DNA of 64,000 nt from Iris pallida (lineage: Eukaryota > Streptophyta > Magnoliopsida > Asparagales > Iridaceae). The notes under the pieces were generated by a model. It did no database searches and had not been told where the DNA came from. It worked only from the letters and a program-made list of their open reading frames with translations. Below, in pieces: positions 1 to 11,990 of this stretch; the first letter of the stretch is position 1; each line of letters begins with the position of its first letter. Location of the stretch: positions 117,501 to 181,500 of the forward strand of contig JANAVB010004046.1 of the NCBI GenBank assembly GCA_029216955.1. Direction: 5' to 3'. The translations under genes and the position numbers were made by a program.

Positions 1-330
1 TAACATTGGTGTTAAGGCTTGTAATATAATTTTGACTTTTTTTAGTAACTGAATTATTTAAAAATATTCAAGGTAAGGTAGTTAATCGTCTTGGTGTTCA
101 AGTGACAAGCACCATAACTCAAAATAAAAAATAATCTTTATGGATATTACACTACTAATATATCTTCCCAAGCACCATAACTCAAAATAAATAAAAAATA
201 ATGAAGCAAAGAAAAACAAGAATATACAAGTGGCTTTATTCAGGGCGTCTCAAACCATTTGGAGGTCCTAGACAAAAGTTCAAAGATGGAAGCTTTTCTT
301 GAAAATTTAAACATGATTAAATTATATAAT
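1..330. other. AT-rich flank left of Element I, no gene seen
   Basis: AT-rich sequence with a short repeated phrase, AGCACCATAACTCAAAATAA, near 108-127 and 172-191. No coding frame of note and no RNA gene. It is the insertion site of the retrotransposon that starts at 336; its last five bases (331-335, TTTAT) are repeated after the element at 11697-11701. Confidence 0.6.
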
Positions 331-666
331 TTTATTGTCACTCCCCGTTCCCAGAATGTGTATTTTTATATACATGTACAACTCATGAGTATTTATTTAA
401 TATTTATCATGTATTATCCTGTATTTAAATTCCTTTAATTTTATGTTAATCAATTAATCTGCTCTTTAAATTTTATGTTAATTTATTTCCTACAATTATA
501 TTACCTGCATTTTATTTCTGCACTTTATTTTCTGCTTTTATTCCCTGCCTTAGTCTTGCTTATTTGGGTTCGGGTTGGCTTTGGTTGGATCCCCTACAAC
601 CCGACCTATTGGACCCATTGGACCCATTGGACCCGGCCCATTAGCTCCCACCTACCACCCCTTCCA

Positions 667-674
667 TATTTAAA
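667..674 (+). promoter_or_regulatory. TATA-like box in the 5' LTR of Element I
   Basis: TATTTAAA sits in a CCA..AGCC context about 330 bp into the LTR, followed 30-40 bp later by a pyrimidine-rich stretch typical of plant transcription starts. The same site is kept in the 3' LTR at 8945-8952. Assigning it as the LTR promoter is inference. Confidence 0.5.
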
Positions 675-1159
675 GCCACCCATCTCTTTCTCTCTCCTCA
701 TAAACTCACATTCTCACCATTACTCCTCTTCTTCTTCTTCATTACTCTCTCCACCTACCAAACCGTAGGCAAGTACAACTTGCTCCACATGAAAACCCAT
801 ATTTTTGTAGTTCATTTATCTTCCTCGCAAGATCCTAAGAGAGTTTAGAACTTGGCATTTTTTATTTCGAAGTCTTAATTTTATAGATGTAGAAATAAGT
901 TATTTTTGGAGTTTGGTAGTTTTGATCTATCAAACTTCTTTGTTTTCAAGTTTTGATGGTTCTATATTGTAGAGAGTTTTATTCTACCCAATTTTGACCT
1001 TTGGAAAGTTGGATTTGGACTTGTTTTGACCAAGTTATGGACCTTTGAAGCTTTGGGGTACAACCATGGAGTTCTTGCTGTTTGAAGAAGACAGTGAGCA
1101 GTGTACACTAGCTTTTTAGCTTGCGTCACGGAGCTGTGCGCGCTCTTTAGCGTAGCGCA

Positions 1160-1650
1160 GTCTGGAGTCCATACGCTACCTTTTTAGGAAGCGTGTGTCT
1201 TGCATACGCTACCTTTTGGAAGCGTATATCGTATGGAGTTCATACGCTACCTTTTGGGAGCGTAGGACTGGCATACACTGACTTGAATGGTCAGGAGTCG
1301 TATGGAGTTCATACGCTACCTTTTGGGAGCGTATGACTGGCATACGCTGACTTGGATGGTCAGGAGTCGTATGGAGTTCATACGCTACCTTTTGGGAGCG
1401 TATGACTGGCATACGCTGACTTGGATGGTCAGGAGTCGTATGGAGTCCATACGCTGCCTTTGGGGAGCGTATGACTTGCATACGCTGACTTGAATGGTCA
1501 GGAGTCGTATGGAGTCCATACGCTGCCTTTGGGGAGCGTATGACTTGCATACGCTCACTTGGATGGTGAGGAGTCGTATGGAGCCCATACGCTGCCTCTT
1601 TGACCTGAGCGTACGCTGACTTGAGCGTAGCCTGACTTGAGCGTACGCTG
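1160..1650. repeat. 69 bp tandem array of nested palindromes in the 5' LTR
   Basis: The phrase GGTCAGGAGTCGTATGGAGT recurs at 1289, 1358, 1427 and 1496, exactly 69 bp apart, with a variant at 1565 and degenerate units before and after. Each unit contains CATACGCT and its inverse AGCGTATG twice, giving 8 bp stems with loops of about 10 nt and 5 nt. The second LTR carries the same array at 9438-9930. The function is unknown; enhancer-like or structural roles are possible. Confidence 0.9.
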
Positions 1651-3414
1651 ACCTTACTTACCATGATCTTCTATAGCCCTGTTTATTGATAATTTATTAG
1701 ATATTTAACATCCATTTTATATCCTTATGCCTTTTTGGCATAAACTCAATAAAATCATGATATGATAATATTGTTAATATCAATTGTTATGTGGAATGTG
1801 CCTTGTGTCCCGACTGATTTTTGGGATACCTAGTATGACTGGGACTTGACCATGAGAGTTATAGACTCGACCCCCGTTTAATGCTAATTGACTTTCATGC
1901 CTTGTCACCATTGATAATAATGGTTATTTGACTAAAATTGATCATGCGTTCCTAGTTGGAACTAAGAGACTGGCTAGTCGTCTTATTGAATGAAATGAAT
2001 GAGACACGTTCATGTTATGGACTATTGTAATCGACTGGCTGATCCCGAATATTGACATACATGCACATGCAGGCTTCAATCTATTTATTTATTTATTTAC
2101 TTATTTATTTTCTACAAAAGAAGCATATGTACTTTATGGTCAAGGCATGATTACCGTGGTTAGATTTGATTGTTGCATTACGCTATGTAAGACCTGCAAC
2201 CTAACCACACTGGTATCATTGTAGAGTTGTACATATCGTACCCCGTACGAAAGTACTCATTTGAATGACCATGATCCACGGCATGGGATTTCACTCAACG
2301 TAGGGACTATTAAGTTAAATAAAATAATGATGGCATGGAGAGAATGGATTCCCGAGTTCTTACATGGCAGCCCCCTTGGGACAAGTAATACCCGACGGGC
2401 CGGCTGGTTCCCACAGATACTGTAAAACTGCCACACGGGCAGAGAACAGTATCTGTTTTTATTATTATTGTATATTGTATATTGGCGAGCGTCCTGCTAG
2501 GACTCGTCTAATTCATGCATGGGCCAATTGATTGACTGGATAGACTAGCCTTGCTTGCACATAGTAAGAACTGAGGAATCCCTAATTGCATTATTCCAGG
2601 ATAACTTGGACTCATAATAGCAAGCCGTAGTAGTTGATTGGCCGTTCAAGATGATTTGTTTGTGTACTGTACCTACTCTGTTACCTAACTGGGATGATCA
2701 GAATGTCAGGACATGACGGACCAACTTCTGTCCTTATTTGGTTGGGAGGTTGGTTCGAAGTATCTTGATGTGATGTGAGTTCCAGTAGCAAGCAGAGATC
2801 TATTATCATTATATTCCTTTACTTACTGGTTTAATCCTTCATATCGTCCTTCCTTGAGGTACTTGCTATTAGAGGTCTAACCTCTCTGGTTTTGCATGGC
2901 CAGATTTAGAGCCGGTTCCCGAGGATCCAGCTTACTTCTACCTCCAAGATGGTCAACACTAGAGGGATGATCGCAGGAGGACTCGAGTGGGTTTCTTACT
3001 TCTCCGCTCGTTTTGTCACTTACTTTATACTTAGCCGTTTGGCACCGACATGTTAGTCGGATTGTCTTGTACTTACTTTTACATAATTGTAATTAAAGTC
3101 AGGCTGCAGCTGATAACAATTGTGTATATTTTGCTACATCAATCTGGCTATGTTTTGTAAAGCCAGATATCAAGAACATTTGACAGAGCGTTTGGGACGC
3201 CTTACTGCTTTATCTTACATGTTCTCTATTACTGTTTCTTGTTTGAATGATTGAGACAATAGATGTATAGAGACCATAGTGAGACTTTCATGTAGTATGC
3301 GCCCCCTCGTTTTTAGACAGCATTGATTGTATTATACGGTATTCATCTACCCGTAATACGTAGCTGGCTGAGTCATTCCCCCGCTCTCCAGTATTCTGGT
3401 TCTGGGACGTGACA

Positions 3415-3440
3415 AGGTTTTAGTGGTGGCCCATGCAGGT
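3415..3440 (+). promoter_or_regulatory. Conserved block just inside the 5' LTR, site of the expected primer-binding site
   Basis: The sequence after the LTR contains TTTTAGTGGTGGCCCATGC followed by CAGGTCT. Element II, a different family, has almost the same block after its LTRs (from about 44503 and 54053). The usual plant primer-binding sequence TGGTATCAGAGC, complementary to initiator tRNA-Met, is absent here. The conservation suggests a role in priming or packaging, but I cannot name the primer tRNA. Confidence 0.45.
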
Positions 3441-3811
3441 CTGATTTCAGACTTGTGGGGTGTTTTGATTTATAGGATGTCTCAATCACACATGTTCCCC
3501 CTTGATCTCATGATTTGCTGATTCTCAACTCCAGCTTGACATTCCAGTATCCCTTGACTTCATTGATCCTTCATGTCCGGTCGTTTGATTGTTCTCTTGT
3601 CCCTTTTCTTAGGGGCACCTCGTCTATATCTGTCAGAGCTGGACAGCAACAACATGGACAGCAACATAGACAACCTGACCATGTTGGTCAGCAACAAGAG
3701 CCGGTACTAACTCAAAGGACTATCCAGGAAGAAGTGATAGTGGAAGCAACAGCTGGATCGTAGTATCCAGATGTTCCACCACCACCAACAGTTCCACCTA
3801 CCCCTGTGGAG

Positions 3812-5173
3812 ATGGACACACCAGCCCTTCTAGAGATCATGAGAGGAATGATGGCTACCCAACAACATCAGATGTTAGCCCAGAAGCGCATGCACGCTCA
3901 GTTGCAAGTGCAGAATATACTACTCAACCAAGGATTACAGACGGCATTGGAAAGAGGGGCAAGGACAGATTCAGGAGCGTCAGCCCGATTTTGCAAGTAC
4001 AACCCCTGTCGTTTTGAGGGCACGGAGGATGCCATCTCAGCAGATGCATGGCTTAAGGATATTGAGGCTATTCTGACAGCCGCTAAGGTGCCGGCAGAAG
4101 AACGTATGGATCTAGTGAAGTTGTTACTTCAGGATCTCGCACGTGATTGGTGGGAAGCAGAGGAAGTAGGCATCAGACGTCCTGTTGCATGGGACAATTT
4201 TACTGCAAGGTTCAAGACGAAGTATTATGGAGTTGTGGCGCAGTTTGAGCTACAATAGAAGTTTATCAACCTCAGACAGGCTGGCAAGACTGTAGATGCT
4301 TATGCAGCGGAGTTCTGCAGATTGTGTAGGTTTGCCCCAGAGATGGTAGCAACGGAGCGCCAGAGGGCGATGAGATTCCAGCAAGGGTTTCATCTTGAGC
4401 TCTTGCAATTGATAGAGGGACACAATTACCAGACTTTTGATGAAGTATTGACAGCAACCCGCAGGCATGAGATCACCATTCAGAGGCTTGCGGCAAGGAC
4501 TGGGGGTCAAAAGAGATCCCACAGTCAGATTAAAGGAGGAGGGGGAGCAGCGCCCCGAACAACAGCACCATCTCCTGGCATTCGTATCCACGATGTGGCG
4601 ATACGGGGGCCAGCACCACCACCCAGGCAGCAACAACAGAAGAAGAACCAGCAACCCCCAGCGGGCTGCACTTATTGTGGGAAGATGGGACATACTAGAG
4701 ATGTGTGTCGGACATTGAATGGACTGTGTTTGATATATGGAAATCCAGATCATCGGGTTACCACATGTCCCATGAATTCGAGGTCAGGAGGACCAGGGCA
4801 ACAGTTTCCTGCTCTGCCAGCACTAGGGGCAGGGCAGTATCGGGGACCAGCGGTAGCAGTGAGGCCGTTGGCACAGCGTCCGTTAGTACCGCAGGCTCAG
4901 ATATTTCGGCAGCAGGGACCGCCGATGCAGCAACACCAGTATAGACCACCCCAGCATCATCAAGGCAGGGGTCAGCAGCAGCACCAGGCTAGGCCGCAAC
5001 ATGTGAACCATCTAGGAGGTCGAGGGCAAGCATTCACTTTGTCCTTGGAGGAGGCATTAGCATCGGGAGATGTTGTGGCAGGTAACATTCTCGTCGCCTC
5101 ATATCCCGCAGTAGCATTGTTTGATTCGGGAGCATCACACTCATTATATCTGCACGATTTGCGACACAGCTAG
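3812..5173 (+). pseudogene. gag-protease region of Element I, disrupted
   Basis: Encodes the structural Gag polyprotein and the start of the aspartic protease. The frame probably begins further upstream (similar Gln-rich coding lies at about 3637-3760) but is cut by TAG at 3761-3763, so the first ATG after that stop (3812) is used here. The retrotransposon gag core lies at about 3990-4330 and is interrupted by TAG at 4256-4258 in the same frame. A CCHC zinc knuckle (CTYCGKMGHTRDVC) is intact at about 4669-4710; a second knuckle has its second Cys replaced by Tyr. The protease active site DSGAS is present near 5126-5140, then a frameshift at about 5143-5150 ends the frame. Neighbours are the 5' LTR and pol. 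Confidence 0.9.
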
Positions 5174-5175
5174 GA

Positions 5176-8100
5176 ATGGAGTTCAAGGCATTGCCAGGGA
5201 GGTTGAATATACTCACTGGTAATGGGCTCGTAGGAGTTAGTAGAGTTATTCTAGCGTGTAGTGTTGTAGTTTGCGGGCATTCTTTACCCGCCCAGTTGAT
5301 AGAATTTCCTATTGGAAATTTCGACGTTATCTTAGGCATGGACTGGCTGAAAGACAGTCATGCGACAATAGATTGTCGTAGTGGGAGTGTATCTTTTGAT
5401 ATTCCAGGCATGAAGAGATTCACCTTAGTCAGATCAGAGGCAACTCAATAAGAGCAGGGAGTAGTAACGGCAATGGAAGAAGTTCAAGTTCCGAAGATAG
5501 TTGAAGAGTTTCTAGACGTATTTCCTGAAGAACTTCCAGGTCTACCACCGGTTAGAGATATTGAGTTCAGTATAGAATTGGCACCTGGAACTAAACCGAT
5601 ATCAGATCGAGTTTATAGAATGGCAGATTCCGAGCAGGCCAAGGTATATCAGCACATAGAGGAACTGAAGGAGAAAAAGTTCATCCAAGCTAGCGTATCA
5701 CCATGGGCAGCACCAGTGGTACTTGTGGGGAAGAAGGATGGATCATCCAGATTGTGTATCGACTACAGGAAGCTTAACGCGGCAACAGTAAAGAACAAGT
5801 ACCCACTACCCAGGATCGACGACTTATTTGATCAGTTGAGCAGGGCCAGAGTCTTCTCCAAGATAGATCTTCGTTCAGGGTACCATCAGGTGAGGGTTCG
5901 GAAGGAAGACATCCCCAAGACAGCATTCAGGTCGAAGTATGGGCATTATGAATTCTTAGTAATGTCGTTTGGTTTGACCAATGCTCCAGCTATATTCATG
6001 GATTTGATGAACCGCATCTTTATGCCATACTTAGATCAGTTTGTCATTGTCTTTCTTGATGACATACTCGTATATTCTGCTAGTGAAGAGGAGCATGAAG
6101 ACCACCTCAGGAAAGTGTTGCAGGTTCTAAGAGAGAACCAGTTGTATGCCAAGCTCAGCAAGTATGAGTTTTGGATGGACCATATTTCATTCTTGGGTCA
6201 TATCGTATCAGGAGCTGGAGTAGCAGTGGATCCCAAGAAGGTAGAAGCAGTAGAGAGTTGGCCAGTACCCAAGACCGTAGCAGATGTACGAAGTTTTTTG
6301 GGATTAGCAGGATATTACAGAAGATTTGTGTCAGATTTTGCAAGACTCTCAGCACCCATGACCCGCTTGACACGGAAGGATGTGCCATTTGTTTGGTCGG
6401 CAGAATGTCAGGCATCATTTGAGAATTTAAAGCAGAAGTTGATATCAGTGTCTATTCTTACATTGCCAGTCGGACCCGGAGGTTTTACAGTATATTGTGA
6501 TGCGTCAGGTAAAGGACTTGGATGTGTCCTTATGCAACATGGAAAGGTGATAGCATATGCATCTAGGCAGCTTCGGGACCACGAGAAGAATTACCCAACT
6601 CATGATTTGGAGTTAGCAGCAGTAGTGTTTACTTTGAAGCTTTGGAGGCATTACTTATATGGTGACCGAGTGGAGATGTACACAGACCATAAAAGTCTGA
6701 AGTACATCTTTACTCAGAAGGAGCTGAACATGAGGCAGAGAAGATGGTTAGAGCTGATCAAGGATTATGATGTGGAGCTTCAGTATCATCCAGGCAAGGC
6801 TAATGTGGTAGCAGACGCTCTTAGCAGAAGAGGCGGCGCATTTATGTTGACAACGCAGAAGCACATCTTAGAAGACCTTCAGGAGATGGGCATTGAAGTT
6901 ATACTTCCTAGTGATGTAGGAATTCTGGCGAGTCTACAAGTTCAATCCGACTTGGTAGGCAGGATCAAGGCAGCCCAGGCACGGGACCCAAGGATTCAGA
7001 AGCTTAGGGCAGAATGTGAGTCAGGACTCAGAAAGGAGATGCAAATTCATAAAGATGGTACGCTTAGGTTTGGATCACGTCTATGTATACCTAGTGGAGA
7101 TATCAGACAGGAAGTTATGGTAGAAGCTCACAGTTCCCAGTATTCTATACATCCTGGAGGGACCAAGATGTACCAAGATATCAAGCAGCATTTCTGATGG
7201 AACGGGATGAAGAAGGAGATAGCTAGATTTGTTTCCCGTTGCTTGGTATGTCAGCAAGTGAAGACAGAACAGCAGAGGCCAGCTGGACTATTGCAACCGC
7301 TTCCCATCCCGGAATGGAAATGGGAGCATATTATAATAGACTTTGTGACCGGTTTACCGAGATCACCAAGTGGTAAGGATGCTATTTGGGTGATAGTAGA
7401 TCGGCTTACAAAGGTAGCACACTTTCTTCCTTTCAGAGTAGGGCAATCTACAGAAAAGTTGGCAGAGTTGTACATGCAACAGATAGTCAGGCAGCATGGA
7501 GTCCCTGTCAGTATTGTGTCAGACAGAGATACCCGTTTCATATCATATTTCTGGAAAAGCTTGCATCATAGTCTGGGTACCAAGTTAAGATTTAGCACGG
7601 CTTACCATCCACAGACGGACGGGCAATCAGAAAGGACAATTTAGACTTTGGAAGATATGTTGCGAGCTTGCACTCTAGATTTTGAAGGATCTTGGGAAAG
7701 CCACCTGCACTTAGTTGAGTTCTCATACAATAACAGTTATCATGCCAGTATCCAGATGGCGCCATTTGAAGCATTATATGGTAAGAAGTGTAGATCGCCA
7801 CTAGCATGGGATGATATCGGGGAAAGGAAGATGTTAGGCCCAGAAATGATTGTTCAGACGGTGGAAGTGGTTAAGGGAATTAGAGAGCGATTTCGTGTTG
7901 CGCAGGATCGGCATCGTCATTGGGTGGACCAGCATCGTAGGCCGCTAGAGTTTTCTGTTGGGGACCACGTGTTCTTGCGGATCTCACCTACCCGTGGGGT
8001 CATTAGATTTGGCGTTCACGGGAAGTTGAGTCCGCGATACGTAGGCCCATTTGCTATTCTTGATAGGATAGGCGATGTTGCTTATCGTTTATCCCTTCCA

Positions 8101-8442
8101 CCTTCGTTACGAGAGGTGCATGACGTGTTTCATGTATCTCAATTGCGAAGGTATGTATCGAACCCAAGCCATATCCTCGATCATTCAGAACTGGTTGTTG
8201 GTACCAACCTGTCTTACGAGGAGCAACCTGTGTCTATCTTGGACCGAAGGGAGAAGATATTCAAGAACCGAACAATTAACCTTGTCCGGGTTGCTTGGGG
8301 TCATCACTCTTTGGGAGAGTCAACGTGGGAACGTGAGGATGATATCCGATCACGGTATCCACATCTGTTTGACTCACAAGGTATATCTTTTTCTGTGTAC
8401 CTTGATTGTCTTGATTCCTCATGCTTATCACCTTATGGGTAG
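5176..8442 (+). pseudogene. pol of Element I: protease end, RT, RNase H, integrase, chromodomain
   Basis: One reading frame runs through the whole segment but is broken by TAA at 5449-5451, TGA at 7195-7197 and TAG at 7642-7644. The longest open piece, 5473-7197, is 574 codons. Visible motifs: the RT polymerase site FLDD (near 6054-6065), RNase H with [11 protein letters not shown] and the YTDHKSL block, then integrase with a CLVCQQVK zinc half-site and the DD-E residues in IIIDFVTG, IVSDRDTRF and TDGQSERTI. After the core, the segment RRPLEFSVGDHVFLRI runs without an intron into a C-terminal region typical of chromodomain gypsy elements (ILDRREK ... VAWGHHSLGESTWERE). The stop at 7195 replaces an expected Trp beside the zinc site and the one at 7642 an expected Gln, both judged by comparison with Element II. 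The copy cannot make full-length Pol without readthrough. Confidence 0.92.
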
Positions 8443-8598
8443 AATTGCTTGATATCGTAAATTGATGGATTTACATATATGTTACTTGCTATGGACATTG
8501 TAAAATGATTGCTTGATTGAATTGCTTGTACTTAGATTAGTTTAGCCCCGATGTTTCTATCCTGCTTGGATTTGAAATTTCGAGGACAGAATTTTTCT

Positions 8599-8612
8599 AA
8601 GGAGGGTAGAGA
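8599..8612 (+). other. Polypurine tract of Element I
   Basis: AAGGAGGGTAGAGA directly abuts the TGTCAC start of the 3' LTR. Its position and purine content are those of the plus-strand primer of reverse transcription. Element II has the same core, AAGGAGGGTAGA, before each downstream LTR. Confidence 0.85.
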
Positions 8613-8944
8613 TGTCACTCCCCGTTCCCAGAATACGTATTTTTATATACATGTACAACTCATGCGTATTTATTTAATATTTATCATGTATTAACCTATA
8701 TTTAAATTCCTTTAATTTCATGTTAATCAATTAATCTGCTCTTTAAATTTTTATGTTAATTTATTTCCTGCAATTATATTACCTGCATTTTATTTTTGCA
8801 CTTTATTTTCTGCTTTTATTCCCTGCCTTAGTCTTGCTTATTTGGGTTCGGGTTGGCTTTGGTTGGATCCCCTACAACCCGACCCATTGGACCCATTGGA
8901 CCCATTGGACCCGGCCCATTAGCTCCCACCTACCACCCCTTCCA

Positions 8945-8952
8945 TATTTAAA
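8945..8952 (+). promoter_or_regulatory. TATA-like box in the 3' LTR of Element I
   Basis: Same TATTTAAA site and context as at 667-674 in the 5' LTR. In this position it could drive read-out transcription toward the copia-like element downstream. That is inference only. Confidence 0.45.
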
Positions 8953-9437
8953 GCCACCCATCTCTTTCTTTCTCCTCATAAACTCACATTCTCACCATTA
9001 CTCCTCTTCTTCTTCTTCATTACTCTCTCCACCTACCAAATCGTAGGCAAGTACAACTTGCTCCACATGAGAACCCATGTTTTTGTAGTTCATTTATCTT
9101 TCTCGCAAGATCCTAAGAGAGTTTAGAACTTGGTATTTTTCATTTCGAAGTCTTAATTTTGTAGATCTAGAAATGAGTTATTTTCGGAGTTTGGTGGTTT
9201 TGATCTATCAAACTTCTTTGTTTTCAAGTTTTGATAGTTCTATGTTGTAGAGAGTTTTATTCTACCCAATTTTGACCTTTGGAAAGTTGGATTTGGACTT
9301 GTTTTGACCAAGTTATGGACCTTTGAAGCTTTGGGGTACAACCATGGAGTTCTTGCTGTTTGGAGAAGACAGTGAGCAGTGTACACTAGCTTTTTAGCTT
9401 GCGTCACGGAGCTGTGCACGCTCTTTAGCGCAGCGTA

Positions 9438-9930
9438 GTCTGGAGTCCATACGCTACCTTTTTAGGAAGCGTGTGTCTTGCATACGCTACCTTTTGGAAG
9501 CGTATATCGTATGGAGTTCATACGCTACCTTTTAGGAGCGTAGGACTGGCATACGCTGACTTGAATGGTCAGGAGTCGTATGGAGTTCATACGCTACCTT
9601 TTGGGAGCGTATGACTGGCATACGCTGACTTGGATGGTCAGGAGTCGTATGGAGTTCATACGCTACCTTTTGGGAGCGTATGACTGGCATACGCTGACTT
9701 GGATGGTCAGGAGTCGTATGGAGTCCATACGCTACCTTTGGGGAGCGTATGACTTGCATACGCTGACTTGAATGGTCAGGAGTCGTATGGAGTCCATACG
9801 CTGCCTTTGGGGAGCATATGACTTGCATACGCTCACTTGGATGGTGAGGAGTCGTATGGAGCCCATACGCTGCCTTTTTGACCTGAGCGTACGCTGACTT
9901 GAGCGTAGCCTGACTTGAGCGTACGCTGAC
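9438..9930. repeat. 69 bp palindromic tandem array in the 3' LTR
   Basis: Counterpart of the array at 1160-1650 with the same unit number and order, differing by single bases. Conserved copy number between the two LTRs shows the array was already present when the element inserted. Confidence 0.9.
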
Positions 9931-11701
9931 CTTACTTACCCTGATCTTCTATAGCCCTGTTTATTGATATTTTATTAGATATTTAACGTCCATTTTATAT
10001 CCTTACGCCTTTTTGGCATAAACTCAATAAAATCATGATATGATAATATTGTTAATATCAATTGTTATGTGGAATGTGCCTTGTGTCCTGACTGATTTTT
10101 GGGATACCCAGTATGACTGGGACTTGACCATGAGAGTTATAGACTCGACCCCCGTTTAATGCTAATTGACTTTCATGCCTTGTTACCATTGATAATAATG
10201 GTTATTTTGACTAAAATTTATCATGCGTTCCTAGTTGGAACTAAGAGACTGGCTAGTCGTCTTATTGAATAAAATGAATGAGACACGTTCATGTTATGGA
10301 CTATTGTAATCGACTGGCTGATTCCGAATATTGACATACATGCACATGCAGGCTTCAATCTATTTATTTATTTATTTACTTATTTATTTTCTACAAAAGA
10401 AGCATGTGTACTTTATGGTCAATGCATGATTACCGTGGTTAGATTTGATTGTTGCATTACGCTATGTAAGACCTGCAACCTAACCGCACTGGTATCGTTA
10501 TAAAGTTGTGCATATCGTACCCCGTACGAAAGTACTTATTTGAATGACCATGATCCACGGCATGGGATTTCACTCAACGTAGGGACTATTAAGTTAAATA
10601 AAATAATGATGGCATAGAGAGAATGGATTCCCGAGTTCTTATATGGCAGCCCCCTTGGAACAAGTAATACCCGACGGGCCGGCTGGTTCCCACAGATACT
10701 GTAAAACTGCCACACGGGCAGGGAACAGTATCTGCTTATATTTTTATTGTATATTGTATATTGATGATGGGCGTCCTGCTAGGACTCGTCTAATTTATGC
10801 ATGGCGCACATGATTGACTGGATAGACTAGCCTTGCTGCACATAGTAGGAACTACGGAATCCCTAATTGCATTATTCCAGGATAACTTGGGACTCACAGT
10901 AGCAAGCCGTAGTAGTTGATTGGCCGTTCAAGATGATTTGGTTGTGTACTGTACCTACTCTGTTACCTAACTGGGATGATCAGAATGTCAGGACATGACG
11001 GGCCAACTTCTGTCCTTGTTTGGTTGGGAGGTTGGTTCGAAGTGTCGTGATGTGATGTGAATCCTAGTAGCAAGCAGAGATTTATTAGTATTATTCTCTT
11101 ACATTACTGGTTTTAGTTCTCATGTCATGCTTCCTTGTGGTACTTGCTATTAGAGGTCTAACCTCTCTGGTTTTGCATGGCCAGATTTAGAGCCGGTTCC
11201 CGAGGACTCAGCTTACTTCTACCTCCAAGATGGTCAACACTAGAGGGATGATCGCAGGAGGACTCGAGTGGGTTTCTTACTTCCCCGCTCGTTTTGTCAC
11301 TTACTTTATACTTAGCCGTTTGGCACCGACATGTTAGTCGGATTGTCTTGTACTTACTTTTACATAATTGTAATTAAAGTCAGGCTGCAGCTGATAACAA
11401 TTGTGTATATTTTGCTACATCAATCTGGCTATGTTTTGTAAAGCCAGATATCAAGAACATTTGACAGAGCGTTTGGGACGCCTTACTGCTTTATCTTACA
11501 TGTTCTCTATTACTGTTTCTTGTTTGAATGATTGAGACAATAGATGTGTAGAGACCATAGTGAGACTTTCATATAGTATGTGCCCCCTCGTCTTTTAGAC
11601 ATCATTGATCGTATTATACGGTATTCATCTACCCGTAATACGTAGCTGGCTGAGTCATTCCCCCGCTCTCCAGTATTCTGGTTCTGGGGCGTGACATTTA
11701 T

Positions 11702-11897
11702 GATATTGATTTATATGCAAACCCTCTTCCTTGATCCGGACATGGGACCGACGATGTAACGTTTACATAGGCGGATTTAAAAACTTTTTTCATTAATAAT
11801 TTTTAAAATTTGAATAAGAAACAGTTGTACATATATATTTGCTTTTATTATATAGTAGATGAAGATCAGTTGGTTGTTGGTGGATTTAAAAACAGTT

Positions 11898-11979
<82 letters not shown>

Positions 11980-11990
11980 GCAAACCCTCA
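11702..11990. other. AT-rich spacer with a CA/TA microsatellite
   Basis: Non-coding. A (CA)n run passes directly into (TA)n at 11899-11979. The phrase ATGCAAACCCTC occurs both at about 11716 and just after the microsatellite at about 11978. A small patch at about 11867-11883 resembles the copia-like LTR, so the missing left end of that LTR may have been scrambled here. No gene. Confidence 0.6.
11899..11979. repeat. (CA)n(TA)n microsatellite
   Basis: About 28 CA repeats followed by about 12 TA repeats. It lies where the left part of the copia-like 5' LTR would be expected. The Tyr/Ile/His-rich ORFs across it are artefacts of the dinucleotide repeat. Confidence 0.95.

Larger units (their letters stand above)
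336..3414 (+). repeat. 5' LTR of Element I (3079 bp)
   Basis: Begins TGTCACTCCCCG and ends in GACGTGACA. It aligns along its whole length with 8613-11696 with only scattered differences. It contains a TATA-like site near 667, a CT-rich start region around 715-760, a possible GC-AG type splice donor (AG then GCAAGT) at 767-774, and a 69 bp tandem repeat array near 1160-1650. The ORFs inside the array on both strands arise because 69 is a multiple of three; I do not regard them as genes. Confidence 0.95.
336..11696 (+). mobile_element. Element I: complete Ty3/gypsy chromovirus (Del/Tekay-like)
   Basis: A full-length LTR retrotransposon. Two nearly identical LTRs (336-3414 and 8613-11696) both start TGTCAC and end GTGACA, a perfect terminal inversion. 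The element is flanked by an exact 5 bp target duplication, TTTAT, at 331-335 and 11697-11701. Between the LTRs lie gag with zinc knuckles, protease, reverse transcriptase, RNase H, integrase and a C-terminal chromodomain-like region; this order defines Ty3/gypsy chromoviruses, and the long LTRs and sequence style fit the Del/Tekay group. Coding is on the plus strand. It carries in-frame stops in gag and pol and one frameshift in protease, so it is probably not autonomous now. The intact target duplication argues against later rearrangement of its ends. Confidence 0.95.
8613..11696 (+). repeat. 3' LTR of Element I (3084 bp)
   Basis: A full-length match to the 5' LTR, starting TGTCACTCCCCG and ending GGGGCGTGACA. 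It differs by scattered substitutions and a few small indels, for example around 10740-10775. It is followed at once by the TTTAT target duplication. It retains the TATA-like site (8945-8952) and the 69 bp array. Confidence 0.95.

Noticed and set aside
1209..1664. 151-codon minus-strand ORF and overlapping plus-strand ORFs
   Set aside because: They follow from a 69 bp repeat whose length is a multiple of three, which leaves several frames open at once; the peptides are only the repeat translated. The same applies to 9532-9828.
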